From Chthonomonas sp. UBA2391 (GTDB lineage Bacteria > Armatimonadota > Fimbriimonadia > Fimbriimonadales > Fimbriimonadaceae), in assembly GCA_002343825.1 (NCBI GenBank), contig DDSL01000079.1, forward strand, positions 13,872 through 40,730: 26,859 bases of DNA, given 5' to 3'. Of the stretch, positions 7,565-14,625 are shown in pieces. The stretch's first letter is position 1, and every line of letters starts with the position of its first letter. Both the position numbers and the translations under genes were made by a program. The notes under the pieces were generated by a model. The model saw only the letters and a program-made list of their open reading frames with translations. It was not told where the DNA came from and made no database searches.

Positions 7565-7697
7565 CGCCCACCTCGTCGAAGTTACCCGACATGATGGTGT
7601 AGTCAAAGATCGTCACCGATCCATCTCTGTCCCGACCACAACGGACCTTGTAACCAGACCGCGAAACTTTCTCTAGAGTGAAGCAAAGAGTTTTCAT
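7557..7697 (-). CDS. 46-residue frame with one EF-hand/dockerin-like loop, possibly a gene remnant
   Basis: An ATG at 7697 opens a frame of 46 codons closed by TAA at 7557-7559, overlapping the start of the PEP-CTERM gene by eight bases. Its end reads GRDRDGSVTIFDYTIMSGNFD, which aligns with the second half of a dockerin-type calcium loop (D-G-x-V-x-x-x-D) although the first loop Asp is replaced. No Shine-Dalgarno is evident. Either it is a small coupled gene or the decayed C-terminus of a larger dockerin-like surface protein. A stop codon closes the frame upstream, so no longer version is intact here. Confidence 0.4.
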   Translation of the reverse strand: MKTLCFTLEKVSRSGYKVRCGRDRDGSVTIFDYTIMSGNFDEVGDE

Positions 7698-7903
7698 ATT
7701 GAGGCTTGGTGGCGGCAGAATTCAGCGATGACTGTCGATCATAACCATCCGGCTAGGCACGCGACACGACCACCAATGGCTCCCGAGAATTCGCGCGAAG
7801 ATTGCCACCATTTACACGCATTCTACCCAGCTATTAAAATGTGACAAGTATTTCTGCGAGATTTAACGTCGTCTTAACACTGGTGTACCGTTGTCACCGA
7901 CTT
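7698..7903. other. Intergenic region, no feature recognised
   Basis: The stretch between the MATE gene end and the small 46-codon frame is about 200 bp and more AT-rich toward 7815-7880. I found no plausible gene, tRNA or strong terminator. It should hold the promoter for the minus-strand PEP-CTERM gene, but no convincing -35/-10 pair was found. Confidence 0.5.
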
Positions 7904-9361
7904 TCAAACCACCTGCGACTTCCAAGCTCCTCGGCGGAAGACAATCATCGCCAAGATCCCCTGGATCAGCTGAGAAACGCTCATGCTGATCCACGCCCCC
8001 GTGGCCCCGAGCGCCAGCGGATAGGCCAAGCCCCAAGCCAGCGGCACCCGCAACAGCCATAAACTCACCACCGTGATCCAGAGGGGGTTCCGCGTGTCCC
8101 CGGCCCCCTGCATCGCCCCGATCAGAATCATCGCGTAGCTGAAGCCAACCTCGGTGAGGCAGAGCCACCGAAGGAGCTCCACCGCCTGCTTCTGGGTCTC
8201 CTTCTTAGCCTCCGATTCCGCCTCGGCGGCCTGCATCTGATGCACCGTCTCGACCTTGGGGCGGGGCTTTTCTTCGATCATCACCCCCGCAATCTGGTGC
8301 GCCCCAAAATAGATCGGAGCGACCACGGCCAGCACCACCAGCGCCCCGTGATGACCGGCCATCCAGGCGATCCGCTCGGCCCGCTCGGGCTTCTTCATTC
8401 CCAGGCTCTGGCCAACCAGGGCACTCGCCGCCATGCTCAGCCCAAAGGCGGGCATGAACATGATCGACTCGATGGCAAAGGCCACCCCCATCGCCGCGAT
8501 CGCCGGCCCGCCGCTGGGGACCCCAGCCAGGATGATCGTGAAGGCGGTCAGCGAGAAAACACGCAGCACCGACATCACCGCACTGGGGATCGCAATCCGG
8601 AAGACCCGCTGGACCCAAACCCAGCGGGGGAGTCCCAAGGTCCCCGAGAGTCCGAGCTCGGTCCGCCGGGCCAAGAACAGATAGAGCAACGCCGAAAGCC
8701 ACGCGCTGAGCGAGAGCCCCCAGGCGGCCCCATTGAGCCCCAGGTTCAAGCCCGGGATCACCAGCCCCGTTTCGCCGAGCGCTCGCGGGGGAAAGATGAG
8801 CACGAAATTCAACGCGATGTGGGCTAGAATCTGGATCCCCGAGATCCACATCGGACTCCGGCTATCCCCCACCCCCCGCAAGCAGCCGGCCAGCGACTGG
8901 ATCACGAAGATCGCCGGGAGCCCCAGCGCATAGATCCGCAAGAACTCGATCATCGAGGCGATCGCGGCGGTCTCGCTAGCAGGCAATACCAACCGGGCGA
9001 CAAAGGGCGTGGCCAAGATCCCGATCCCGGCCAAAAGAAGCCCAAAAACCATCGCCATGCGGACCGACTGCCGCGCGGCCTCCCGAAACTCGGCCCGATT
9101 TTTGGCTCCATAGGCCCGGCTCACGATCGCCGAGGCCCCGGTCGCGATCGAGGCCGCGATGCTGAAGAGCAAGAACATCAGGTTCATGGCCCCCGACTGG
9201 GCCATCAGGGCCGAACTCGGCAACTGGCCGACGAAGAATCGGTCCAGCAGGGTGTTGAGAACCTGCAAAGAGTTGAGCGCGACGACCGGCCACGCAAACG
9301 CCCACAAAACCCGGGAAAGGTTCTCCGGGCTCTCGGTCTCGGGCGTCAGGGCGGTCTGCAT
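7904..9361 (-). CDS. MATE family multidrug/sodium exporter
   Basis: A 485-residue inner-membrane protein with about 12 helices, of the MATE family, which exports cationic drugs or metabolites using Na+ or H+ gradients. Two related halves are visible: LWAFAWPVVALNSLQVLNTLLDRFFVGQL at the start of the first, and RVFRIAIPSAVMSVLRVFSLTAF at the start of the second. ATG 9361 was chosen; an in-frame ATG at 9433 would add 24 residues and almost touch the divergent gene's start. An odd feature is a highly charged insert at about residues 363-392 (PRPKVETVHQ..., rich in E, K and Q) between helices of the second half. The substrate is unknown. Confidence 0.92.
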   Translation of the reverse strand: MQTALTPETESPENLSRVLWAFAWPVVALNSLQVLNTLLDRFFVGQLPSSALMAQSGAMNLMFLLFSIAASIATGASAIVSRAYGAKNRAEFREAARQSVRMAMVFGLLLAGIGILATPFVARLVLPASETAAIASMIEFLRIYALGLPAIFVIQSLAGCLRGVGDSRSPMWISGIQILAHIALNFVLIFPPRALGETGLVIPGLNLGLNGAAWGLSLSAWLSALLYLFLARRTELGLSGTLGLPRWVWVQRVFRIAIPSAVMSVLRVFSLTAFTIILAGVPSGGPAIAAMGVAFAIESIMFMPAFGLSMAASALVGQSLGMKKPERAERIAWMAGHHGALVVLAVVAPIYFGAHQIAGVMIEEKPRPKVETVHQMQAAEAESEAKKETQKQAVELLRWLCLTEVGFSYAMILIGAMQGAGDTRNPLWITVVSLWLLRVPLAWGLAYPLALGATGAWISMSVSQLIQGILAMIVFRRGAWKSQVV

Positions 9362-9434
9362 AACTCGGGGGTGAATCGTCTGGGGGGCCCCCGACGTAAG
9401 GAAGGCAGATGTCCGATCCGGACTTTTGCCCATT

Positions 9435-10106
9435 ATGAGATACGAGATCCTCTACCAACCGTCCTACGCCGTCGCGCGCGTCATGCTCGAAGCCGGAGAA
9501 TCGGTCCGCGCCGAGAGCGGGGCCATGATGTCGATGACCCCCAACGTCGTCCTCGATTCCAAGATGAAAGGCGGCCTCGGCGGGGCTTTCACGCGCATGC
9601 TGGGCGGCGAGAGCGCCTTTCAGTCCACGTTCACGGCTCAGGGCGGTCCGGGCGAGGTGGTTCTTGCCCCCAGTGTGCCCGGCGATATCCTCGCGATCAA
9701 TCTCCAAAACACCTCCATGCTCGTGACGAGCGGATGCTTCCTTGCTTGCGAATCGGACCTCAACGTCCAGGCTCAGGCCAACATGAAGGCTTTCTTCTCG
9801 GGTGAGGGACTCTTCATGCTGAGGATCAGTGGCGATGGGCCTTTATTGCTCAACAGCTTCGGCGCGATCCATGCGATCCAGCTGCCCCCTGGTCAGACCT
9901 ACATCGTGGACACCGGGCACCTGGTGGCCTTTAGCGACGGAATGCCCTTCAACTTGCGCCGTGCGACCAAGGGGATCATGGGCATGGTGACGAGTGGCGA
10001 AGGCATCGTCGCCGAGCTGACCGGCCCCGGGCTGATCTATACCCAGACCCGCACTCCAGGAGAATTCGCCCGCTGGCTGGGGTCGCTCATGCCCGGCCGG
10101 GGATAA
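9435..10106 (+). CDS. AIM24/TIGR00266 family protein
   Basis: A 223-residue protein of the AIM24-like (TIGR00266) family: beta-rich proteins of unclear biochemical role, related by name to a yeast mitochondrial protein. Recognisable features are MRYEILYQPSYAVARVML at the start, VRAESGAMMSM near residue 30, a glycine-rich KMKGGLGGAFTRML region, and the TYIVDTGHLVAF segment near 160. ATG 9435 is chosen over a TTG nine bases earlier because it matches the family start. It diverges from the MATE gene with 73 bp between them. A strong terminator follows at 10184. Confidence 0.88.
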   Translation: MRYEILYQPSYAVARVMLEAGESVRAESGAMMSMTPNVVLDSKMKGGLGGAFTRMLGGESAFQSTFTAQGGPGEVVLAPSVPGDILAINLQNTSMLVTSGCFLACESDLNVQAQANMKAFFSGEGLFMLRISGDGPLLLNSFGAIHAIQLPPGQTYIVDTGHLVAFSDGMPFNLRRATKGIMGMVTSGEGIVAELTGPGLIYTQTRTPGEFARWLGSLMPGRG

Positions 10107-10183
10107 CTTCGGGGCGGGGGGCGATGGTGGACCGGTGGGCCTTCTTCCCAATTGCTCCCCTAACGTTCCCCGCCGCAAAAAGA

Positions 10184-10219
10184 AAAAGCCCTCCAGGCTA
10201 CGAGAACTGGAGGGCTTTT
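10184..10219. terminator. Bidirectional intrinsic terminator
   Basis: AAAAGCCCTCCAG (10184-10196) pairs perfectly with CTGGAGGGCTTTT (10207-10219) around a 10-base loop. A-run on one side and T-run on the other let it serve both convergent genes, AIM24 (plus) and the PEP-CTERM gene at 10243 (minus). Confidence 0.92.
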
Positions 10220-10242
10220 GAATTTGGGTCAGTGAAGTCCGA

Positions 10243-10857
10243 TTAGGCCTTCTTGCGTCGGCGGGCCAGAGCGGCCACGCCAGCACCGAGGGCCAGCATG
10301 GTTGCCGGCTCAGGAACCGGAGCGTAGGCTTGGACGTTAGCCGTTCCACCGTTGAGGATCGAGACCTGGCCGGGTCGGAAGAACCGGGCGTTGGTGTCGA
10401 TGATGAGCAGCGACGACTTGGCGCCGGGATTGACGGCAACGAAGTCGAAGCCGACTCGGCGACCATTAGCCGAGCGGTCAGCGGTGATGGCATTGACCGT
10501 CGGAAGGCCGAGGGCCAGAGCGGGATCTTGGCGAACTGCGGTGGCAAAGCCAGCGAAGTCGGTCGCAGCGATTCGGTTGATCGGGTCGGCAAGGCCGCCA
10601 CCGGTGTTCTCGAATCGATACAGGAACGACAGGAATCCGCCGGGGCGCTGGAAGACAGCCGACTCCATCTTGCCCGTAAAGGCGATGTTGCCGAAGAAGT
10701 CCAGACCGACAAAGTTGTCGACGCGATTTGCGATGATCATGCCGGGGCCAAGCGCCACGGCCGGAACCAGGCTGTTACCGCCCGGGGCCAGAGGAGCTTG
10801 AGCCATGCTCAGCGCCGCACTTGCCACTCCGGCGAGGATAAAGATTGCTTTCTTCAT
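10243..10857 (-). CDS. Small PEP-CTERM exported protein
   Basis: A 204-residue protein with a clear signal peptide (MKKAIFILAGVASAALSMAQA), a soluble body and the sorting tag VPEPATMLALGAGVAALARRRKKA. The body includes GLDFFGNIAFTGKMESAVFQ and a FRPGQVSILNGGTANVQAY segment and has no enzymatic motif. AAGGAGAAACA precedes the ATG at good spacing. The PEP tag is recognised by an exosortase at the membrane, but no exosortase gene is in the window. The 212-bp region to the divergent gmd gene contains the promoters for both. Its function is not known. Confidence 0.88.
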   Translation of the reverse strand: MKKAIFILAGVASAALSMAQAPLAPGGNSLVPAVALGPGMIIANRVDNFVGLDFFGNIAFTGKMESAVFQRPGGFLSFLYRFENTGGGLADPINRIAATDFAGFATAVRQDPALALGLPTVNAITADRSANGRRVGFDFVAVNPGAKSSLLIIDTNARFFRPGQVSILNGGTANVQAYAPVPEPATMLALGAGVAALARRRKKA

Positions 10858-11030
10858 TGTTTCTCCTTTCCTTTTTCAAGGCGGGAAGATAGAGCCAATG
10901 GCCCCATCACCTGCACACAGCACAGGTATCCCGTTCGAATGTCGGTGAAAAACTGCGCAAATGTGACAGGGGAGATGGACAATTCCCCGCAAAAGATCCA
11001 ACCTTAACCGTCCGATAACACAACCGGGGC

Positions 11031-11064
11031 GACCGCATGGCGGTCTGCTAAACTAGAACGTTCT
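11031..11064 (+). promoter_or_regulatory. Possible gmd promoter elements and short palindromes
   Basis: Upstream of gmd are an inverted repeat GACCGC-ATG-GCGGTC (11031-11045), a -10-like TAAACT (11049-11054) and a perfect 10-bp palindrome AGAACGTTCT (11055-11064), which ends five bases before the ATG. No clear Shine-Dalgarno is present, so the message may have a very short leader. The palindrome could be an operator but may be chance. Confidence 0.3.
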
Positions 11065-11069
11065 TGGCT

Positions 11070-12164
11070 ATGAAAAAGGCACTCATCACCGGCATTACGG
11101 GTCAGGATGGCGCTTACCTCGCAGAATTCCTGCTGGAAAAAGGCTATCAGGTCCATGGGATCAAGCGGCGCACGTCGCTCTTCAACACCCAGCGGATCGA
11201 CCACCTGTACCACGACGCGCACGAGGAGGGCCGACCTCTCAAGCTCCACTATGGGGACCTCACCGACTCGACCTCGCTCATCCGAATTATCCAAGAGGTT
11301 CAGCCGGACGAGATCTATAACCTCGGCGCCCAGAGCCACGTCAAGGTCAGCTTTGAGGAGCCCGAGTACACCGCCAACTCCGACGCCATCGGCACCTTGC
11401 GGATTCTGGAGGCCATGCGCATTCTCGGAATGGAGAAGCATGTTCGCTTCTATCAAGCCAGCACCTCCGAACTCTACGGAAAGGTCCAAGAGATTCCGCA
11501 GAAGGAGACCACGCCGTTCTATCCGCGCTCGCCCTATGCCGTCGCCAAGCTCTACGGATTCTGGATCGTGGTCAACTACCGCGAGTCGTACAACATGTAC
11601 GCCTGCAACGGGATCCTCTTTAACCACGAATCTCCCCTGCGAGGCGAGACCTTCGTCACCCGCAAAGTCACCCGCGCCGCCGCCCGGATCGCCGTCGGCT
11701 TGCAAAAGAAGCTTTACCTCGGCAACATGGACTCCCTGCGCGACTGGGGTCATGCTCGAGACTACGTTGAAGCCATGTGGCTGATGCTGCAACAAGATTC
11801 GCCGGATGACTACGTCGTCGCCACCGGCAAACAGTACAGCATCCGCACCCTGTGCGAGCACGCCTTTAAGCATGTCGGCATGGAGATCGAGTGGCGTGGC
11901 CAAGACGTCCACGAGGTCGGAGTTGTCAAGGGCACCGATCGCGAAGTCATCGCCGTCGACCCCGTCTACTTCCGCCCGGCCGAAGTCGAGACTCTGCTCG
12001 GCGATCCCACCAAGGCCAAAGAAAAGCTCGGTTGGGAACCCAAGGTCAGCTTTGAGCAGCTCATCCAAGAGATGGTGGCCGCCGACCTCGATACGGCCAA
12101 GCGCGATGCACTCGTGCGCCGCGAAGGGTTCGAGGTTTATCAGAGCGCCGAAGAAGGCCGCTGA
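11070..12164 (+). CDS. gmd: GDP-mannose 4,6-dehydratase
   Basis: Converts GDP-D-mannose to GDP-4-keto-6-deoxymannose, the step leading to GDP-fucose, GDP-rhamnose and similar sugars; cytoplasmic short-chain dehydrogenase-type enzyme. The 364-residue protein shows the NADP-binding GITGQDG (residues 8-14), the active-site STSE (131-134) and YAVAK (Y156, K160), and the family signature NHESPLRGETFVTRK. ATG 11070 gives MKKALITGITG; a TTG six bases earlier is less likely. A terminator follows directly, so it is probably monocistronic. No fcl or transferase gene accompanies it here. Together with ugd it points to complex surface glycans. Confidence 0.96.
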   Translation: MKKALITGITGQDGAYLAEFLLEKGYQVHGIKRRTSLFNTQRIDHLYHDAHEEGRPLKLHYGDLTDSTSLIRIIQEVQPDEIYNLGAQSHVKVSFEEPEYTANSDAIGTLRILEAMRILGMEKHVRFYQASTSELYGKVQEIPQKETTPFYPRSPYAVAKLYGFWIVVNYRESYNMYACNGILFNHESPLRGETFVTRKVTRAAARIAVGLQKKLYLGNMDSLRDWGHARDYVEAMWLMLQQDSPDDYVVATGKQYSIRTLCEHAFKHVGMEIEWRGQDVHEVGVVKGTDREVIAVDPVYFRPAEVETLLGDPTKAKEKLGWEPKVSFEQLIQEMVAADLDTAKRDALVRREGFEVYQSAEEGR

Positions 12165-12187
12165 CACACTCCCAAGTTTCGGTTGGG

Positions 12188-12216
12188 GCCCCCGGGCAGT
12201 CGCCTGGGGGCTTTTT
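12188..12216 (+). terminator. Intrinsic terminator after gmd
   Basis: GCCCCCGGGC (12188-12197) pairs with GCCTGGGGGC (12202-12211), one G-T pair, four-base loop, followed by a TTTTT run (12212-12216). Confidence 0.92.
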
Positions 12217-12245
12217 GCTTTGTGCCTGGTAGGTAAAACCATTCG

Positions 12246-12785
12246 ATGACACTGATCGAAGCGGAGATCCGCCGCGCTCACGCCGAAGGAAGCCTAATCG
12301 GCATTTGCGAATGGGCCGATGGAGGGGCTGAACTCTGGGGCCAGATCACCCGCCTCAGTGACTTTGCCCTCGAACTCGATGAACTCAACTCTCTCGGTCA
12401 GCCCGACGGGAAAAGCACGATTGAGTTTGAGGACATTTATGCGCTATCCGACAATTACGACTACGCCGTTCGACTCCTGCTCCTGAAAGACTTCTCGCCG
12501 ACCCAACCCTTTACGGACTCCATGGCTCGCAAGCCCAAAGGCATCCGCGAGGTTCTCGAGAAGGGGCTGGCGAGCCAAGAATTTCTGACCCTTGAAGTCA
12601 AGGGCGAAGGACGCCGGGCATCAAAAGTCCTGGACCTCTCCGAAACAGAGGCCAAGATCCAGACTTTCGGCGACCTAGGTATCCCAACCCAAGAGATGAC
12701 CCTTCGACTAACCATGATCACGGGAGCCCGGATCGGTACCGCCAGCGAAGAGGCTGAGGCGTACCTTGCCGGGCTGCGTGACTAG
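12246..12785 (+). CDS. Conserved-looking hypothetical protein, possible Sm/SH3-like barrels
   Basis: A 179-residue soluble protein without signal peptide or membrane segment. The N-terminal half (LIGICEWADGGAELWGQITRL, then FALELDELNSLGQPDG and IEFEDIYALS) has the spacing of an Sm- or SH3-like small beta barrel, and a shorter similar pattern may recur after residue 105. I do not recognise a named family, and this fold idea is weak. It starts 30 bp after the gmd terminator, so it needs its own promoter, which I could not identify. A hairpin with a short T-run follows. Expression and role are unknown. Confidence 0.7.
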   Translation: MTLIEAEIRRAHAEGSLIGICEWADGGAELWGQITRLSDFALELDELNSLGQPDGKSTIEFEDIYALSDNYDYAVRLLLLKDFSPTQPFTDSMARKPKGIREVLEKGLASQEFLTLEVKGEGRRASKVLDLSETEAKIQTFGDLGIPTQEMTLRLTMITGARIGTASEEAEAYLAGLRD

Positions 12786-12800
12786 CTGCCTAAGGGCCGG

Positions 12801-12825
12801 TCGGGCCTTCAAGGCCGAAGGTTTT
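12801..12825 (+). terminator. Probable terminator after the hypothetical gene
   Basis: GGCCT-TCA-AGGCC forms a 5-bp stem that extends by two more pairs past a bulged G (12801-12818), followed by AGG and TTTT (12822-12825). A modest but plausible intrinsic terminator. Confidence 0.4.
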
Positions 12826-12996
12826 GCTGAGCCCAGATCCTCCAGCGGGGACCTTTGAACTTCATTGATTCGAAGCAAGTGCCCGACTCTGAAGGGACTA
12901 TCATCGACCGGCCCCGATCCGGTATCCTTTTAGATTCGACTGGCTGGACCTCCCGGCGCGAGGGCGACCGAGAAAATGAGCCTCCCCACCAGACGA

Positions 12997-13016
12997 CCAG
13001 AAAAACCTTCTGGAGG
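12997..13016 (+). promoter_or_regulatory. Hairpin partly covering the rpsD ribosome binding site
   Basis: CCAGAA (12997-13002) pairs with TTCTGG (13008-13013), and the GGAGG that could serve as ribosome binding site is at 13012-13016, so the stem takes up its first two bases. The spacing to ATG 13030 is long (13 bases). S4 regulates its own mRNA in several bacteria, so this leader may be an autoregulatory site; that is inference. Confidence 0.35.
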
Positions 13017-13029
13017 CTCGTAAGCAAAC

Positions 13030-13638
13030 ATGGCAACTTACCGAGGAAGAAAGACAGACATCTGCCGCAAGGTCGGCTTCAACATTTGGGGACAAGCAAA
13101 GTGTCCCAGCGCCAAGCGGCCCTATCCGGCCGGTCAACACGGTCCCAACCAAAAGGACCGCCGAGGTTCGGAGTACGGCGACCAGCTCCTTGCCAAGCAG
13201 GTCATCCGACGCTACTACCACATGCTGGAAAAGCAGTTCCACCGCACGTTTGAGCGCGCCTCCCGCATGCACGGCAACACCAGCTTGAACTTCTTGAGGC
13301 TCTTGGAACTTCGACTGGCCACCGCCGTCTGGCGACTCGGCTATGCGAAGACGGTCTTCCAAGCCCGACAAATGGTCACCCACTGCCACATCCTGGTCAA
13401 CGGGAAGATCGTCAACATCCCGAGCTACACCCTCCGCGTCGGCGACGTCATCAGCGTCCGAGACCGAGACAGCAGCAAGGGGATTGCTAGGATGAACCAC
13501 TACGAAGGAGCCCCGGTCCCAGCCTACATGGAGGCCGACGTGCCCAACATGTCGGGCAAGATCATCGGTCTGCCGGAGCGAGAAGACTTCCCCAAGTTCT
13601 TCAACGAAACCCAAGTCGTCGAATTCTACGCCCGCTAA
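13030..13638 (+). CDS. rpsD: 30S ribosomal protein S4
   Basis: A primary 16S rRNA-binding protein of the small subunit. The 202-residue sequence shows the S4 pattern throughout: KRPYPAGQHG near residue 30, QVIRRYYHMLEKQF near 57, and the S4 RNA-binding domain at about 94-160 (LELRLATAVWRLGYAKTVFQARQ, then HILVNGKIVNIPSY). Only two of the four N-terminal zinc cysteines seen in zinc-type S4 proteins are present (C12 and C25), suggesting a zinc-free form. It stands alone, not in the usual rpsM-rpsK-rpsD-rpoA cluster, and has a long leader and its own terminator. Confidence 0.97.
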   Translation: MATYRGRKTDICRKVGFNIWGQAKCPSAKRPYPAGQHGPNQKDRRGSEYGDQLLAKQVIRRYYHMLEKQFHRTFERASRMHGNTSLNFLRLLELRLATAVWRLGYAKTVFQARQMVTHCHILVNGKIVNIPSYTLRVGDVISVRDRDSSKGIARMNHYEGAPVPAYMEADVPNMSGKIIGLPEREDFPKFFNETQVVEFYAR

Positions 13639-13659
13639 TCGACCCAATCCATCCCTTTC

Positions 13660-13695
13660 AAGACCCCACCTCCACCTGGAGCGTGGGGTCTTTTT
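13660..13695 (+). terminator. Intrinsic terminator after rpsD
   Basis: AAGACCCCAC (13660-13669) pairs with GTGGGGTCTT (13683-13692), and the loop itself folds by CTCCA-CC-TGGAG. A T-run closes it to 13695. Confidence 0.93.
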
Positions 13696-13862
13696 CATGA
13701 CCAGACCAGCTTGGCATTCCTGTGGATTCGGGCGCAAGATCAAATATCCCTACATAATTGCGGGGTTTCAGGACTCAATCCACTTATCCCGTCACAAAGA
13801 ACAGCTTCAAGACCAATAGCTTCATGTTTGGGCGCAATGGTGCCCGTCGAAAGGTTAATTTG

Positions 13863-14546
13863 ATGAGCTATTCAACCCGAATGGCGACATGGGTACTTGT
13901 GTTTGGGGCGGTTGGTTCCGCTCAGGCCGGCTCAATCGTCGCCAACTATTCAATCGACCTGATCCAGTCGGTCAGCATGTCCATCGGTGGCACGGCCTAC
14001 AGCTTCAACGCAGCGCGAATGGTCGGCACTCGCACGGGTGGCACGACCGCGCTTCTTCCGCCCGCACCCTACGGCTTCACCGCCTTTTGCGCGGAAGTCG
14101 GAGAGAACATTCACCCGGGAAGCCAAACGCACCCGAACGTAACCCCTCTGCTGGGATCTTCTACCGCCACCGGAGGCATCACCGGTCCGATCTCGTTCGA
14201 CGCGGCCCGAACCGACCGCATGGAGCGACTCTGGGGATCGTTCTTCCCCGGTCTGATGGGCAATCAAGCGGCCACCGCCGCCTTCCAACTTGCTCACTGG
14301 GAGATCGCCTTCGATAACGACCTGAGTCTTTCGAGCGGGTACTTCCAGAGTTCCGACCCGGTCAGTGGCATGGCGCAGTCCTTCCTGAGTGGTGTGGCTA
14401 GCGGATCCGCCGCGACTCGCCAGAAGCTCGTCTTGCTCTCCGGACCTGGCATCCAAGATCAGGTCGCACCCGTCCCCGAACCAGGAACGATTGCCGCCCT
14501 TGCGGTTGGCTTGGGAAGCTTCCTGCGCCGCCGGCGCCGGGCGTAA
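13863..14546 (+). CDS. PEP-CTERM exported protein
   Basis: A 227-residue protein with a signal peptide (MSYSTRMATWVLVFGAVGSAQA), a soluble body and the sorting tag VPEPGTIAALAVGLGSFLRRRRRA. The body has FCAEVGENIHPGSQTHP and AFQLAHWEIAFDNDLSLSSGYF, a pattern common in PEP-CTERM proteins of unknown function. ATG 13863 is chosen since it begins the signal peptide; an upstream TTG in the same frame would add 35 residues without a signal. The ribosome binding sequence is weak (GAAAGG about ten bases upstream). It is monocistronic, bounded by the rpsD terminator and its own terminator. Confidence 0.87.
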   Translation: MSYSTRMATWVLVFGAVGSAQAGSIVANYSIDLIQSVSMSIGGTAYSFNAARMVGTRTGGTTALLPPAPYGFTAFCAEVGENIHPGSQTHPNVTPLLGSSTATGGITGPISFDAARTDRMERLWGSFFPGLMGNQAATAAFQLAHWEIAFDNDLSLSSGYFQSSDPVSGMAQSFLSGVASGSAATRQKLVLLSGPGIQDQVAPVPEPGTIAALAVGLGSFLRRRRRA

Positions 14547-14572
14547 TCCGCTCCTTCGAGCCCCAACGGTCG

Positions 14573-14606
14573 AAGCCCCTTGCTCCCTGGATCGAGGGGC
14601 TTTCTC
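14573..14606 (+). terminator. Intrinsic terminator after the PEP-CTERM gene
   Basis: AAGCCCCT (14573-14580) pairs with AGGGGCTT (14595-14602) around a 14-base loop, followed by a short T/C-rich tail. It may also slow transcripts arriving from the convergent amylase gene. Confidence 0.75.
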
Positions 14607-14625
14607 TTGCCCGGCCCCGTCCAGC

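Noticed and set aside
10911..10929. ACCTG...CAGGT inverted repeat as an operator
   Set aside because: Only five bp per arm with a nine-base gap and no promoter alignment, so chance is likely.
11004..12281. A 425-codon open frame opposite gmd
   Set aside because: It mirrors gmd codons and has no recognisable domain; gmd is certain.
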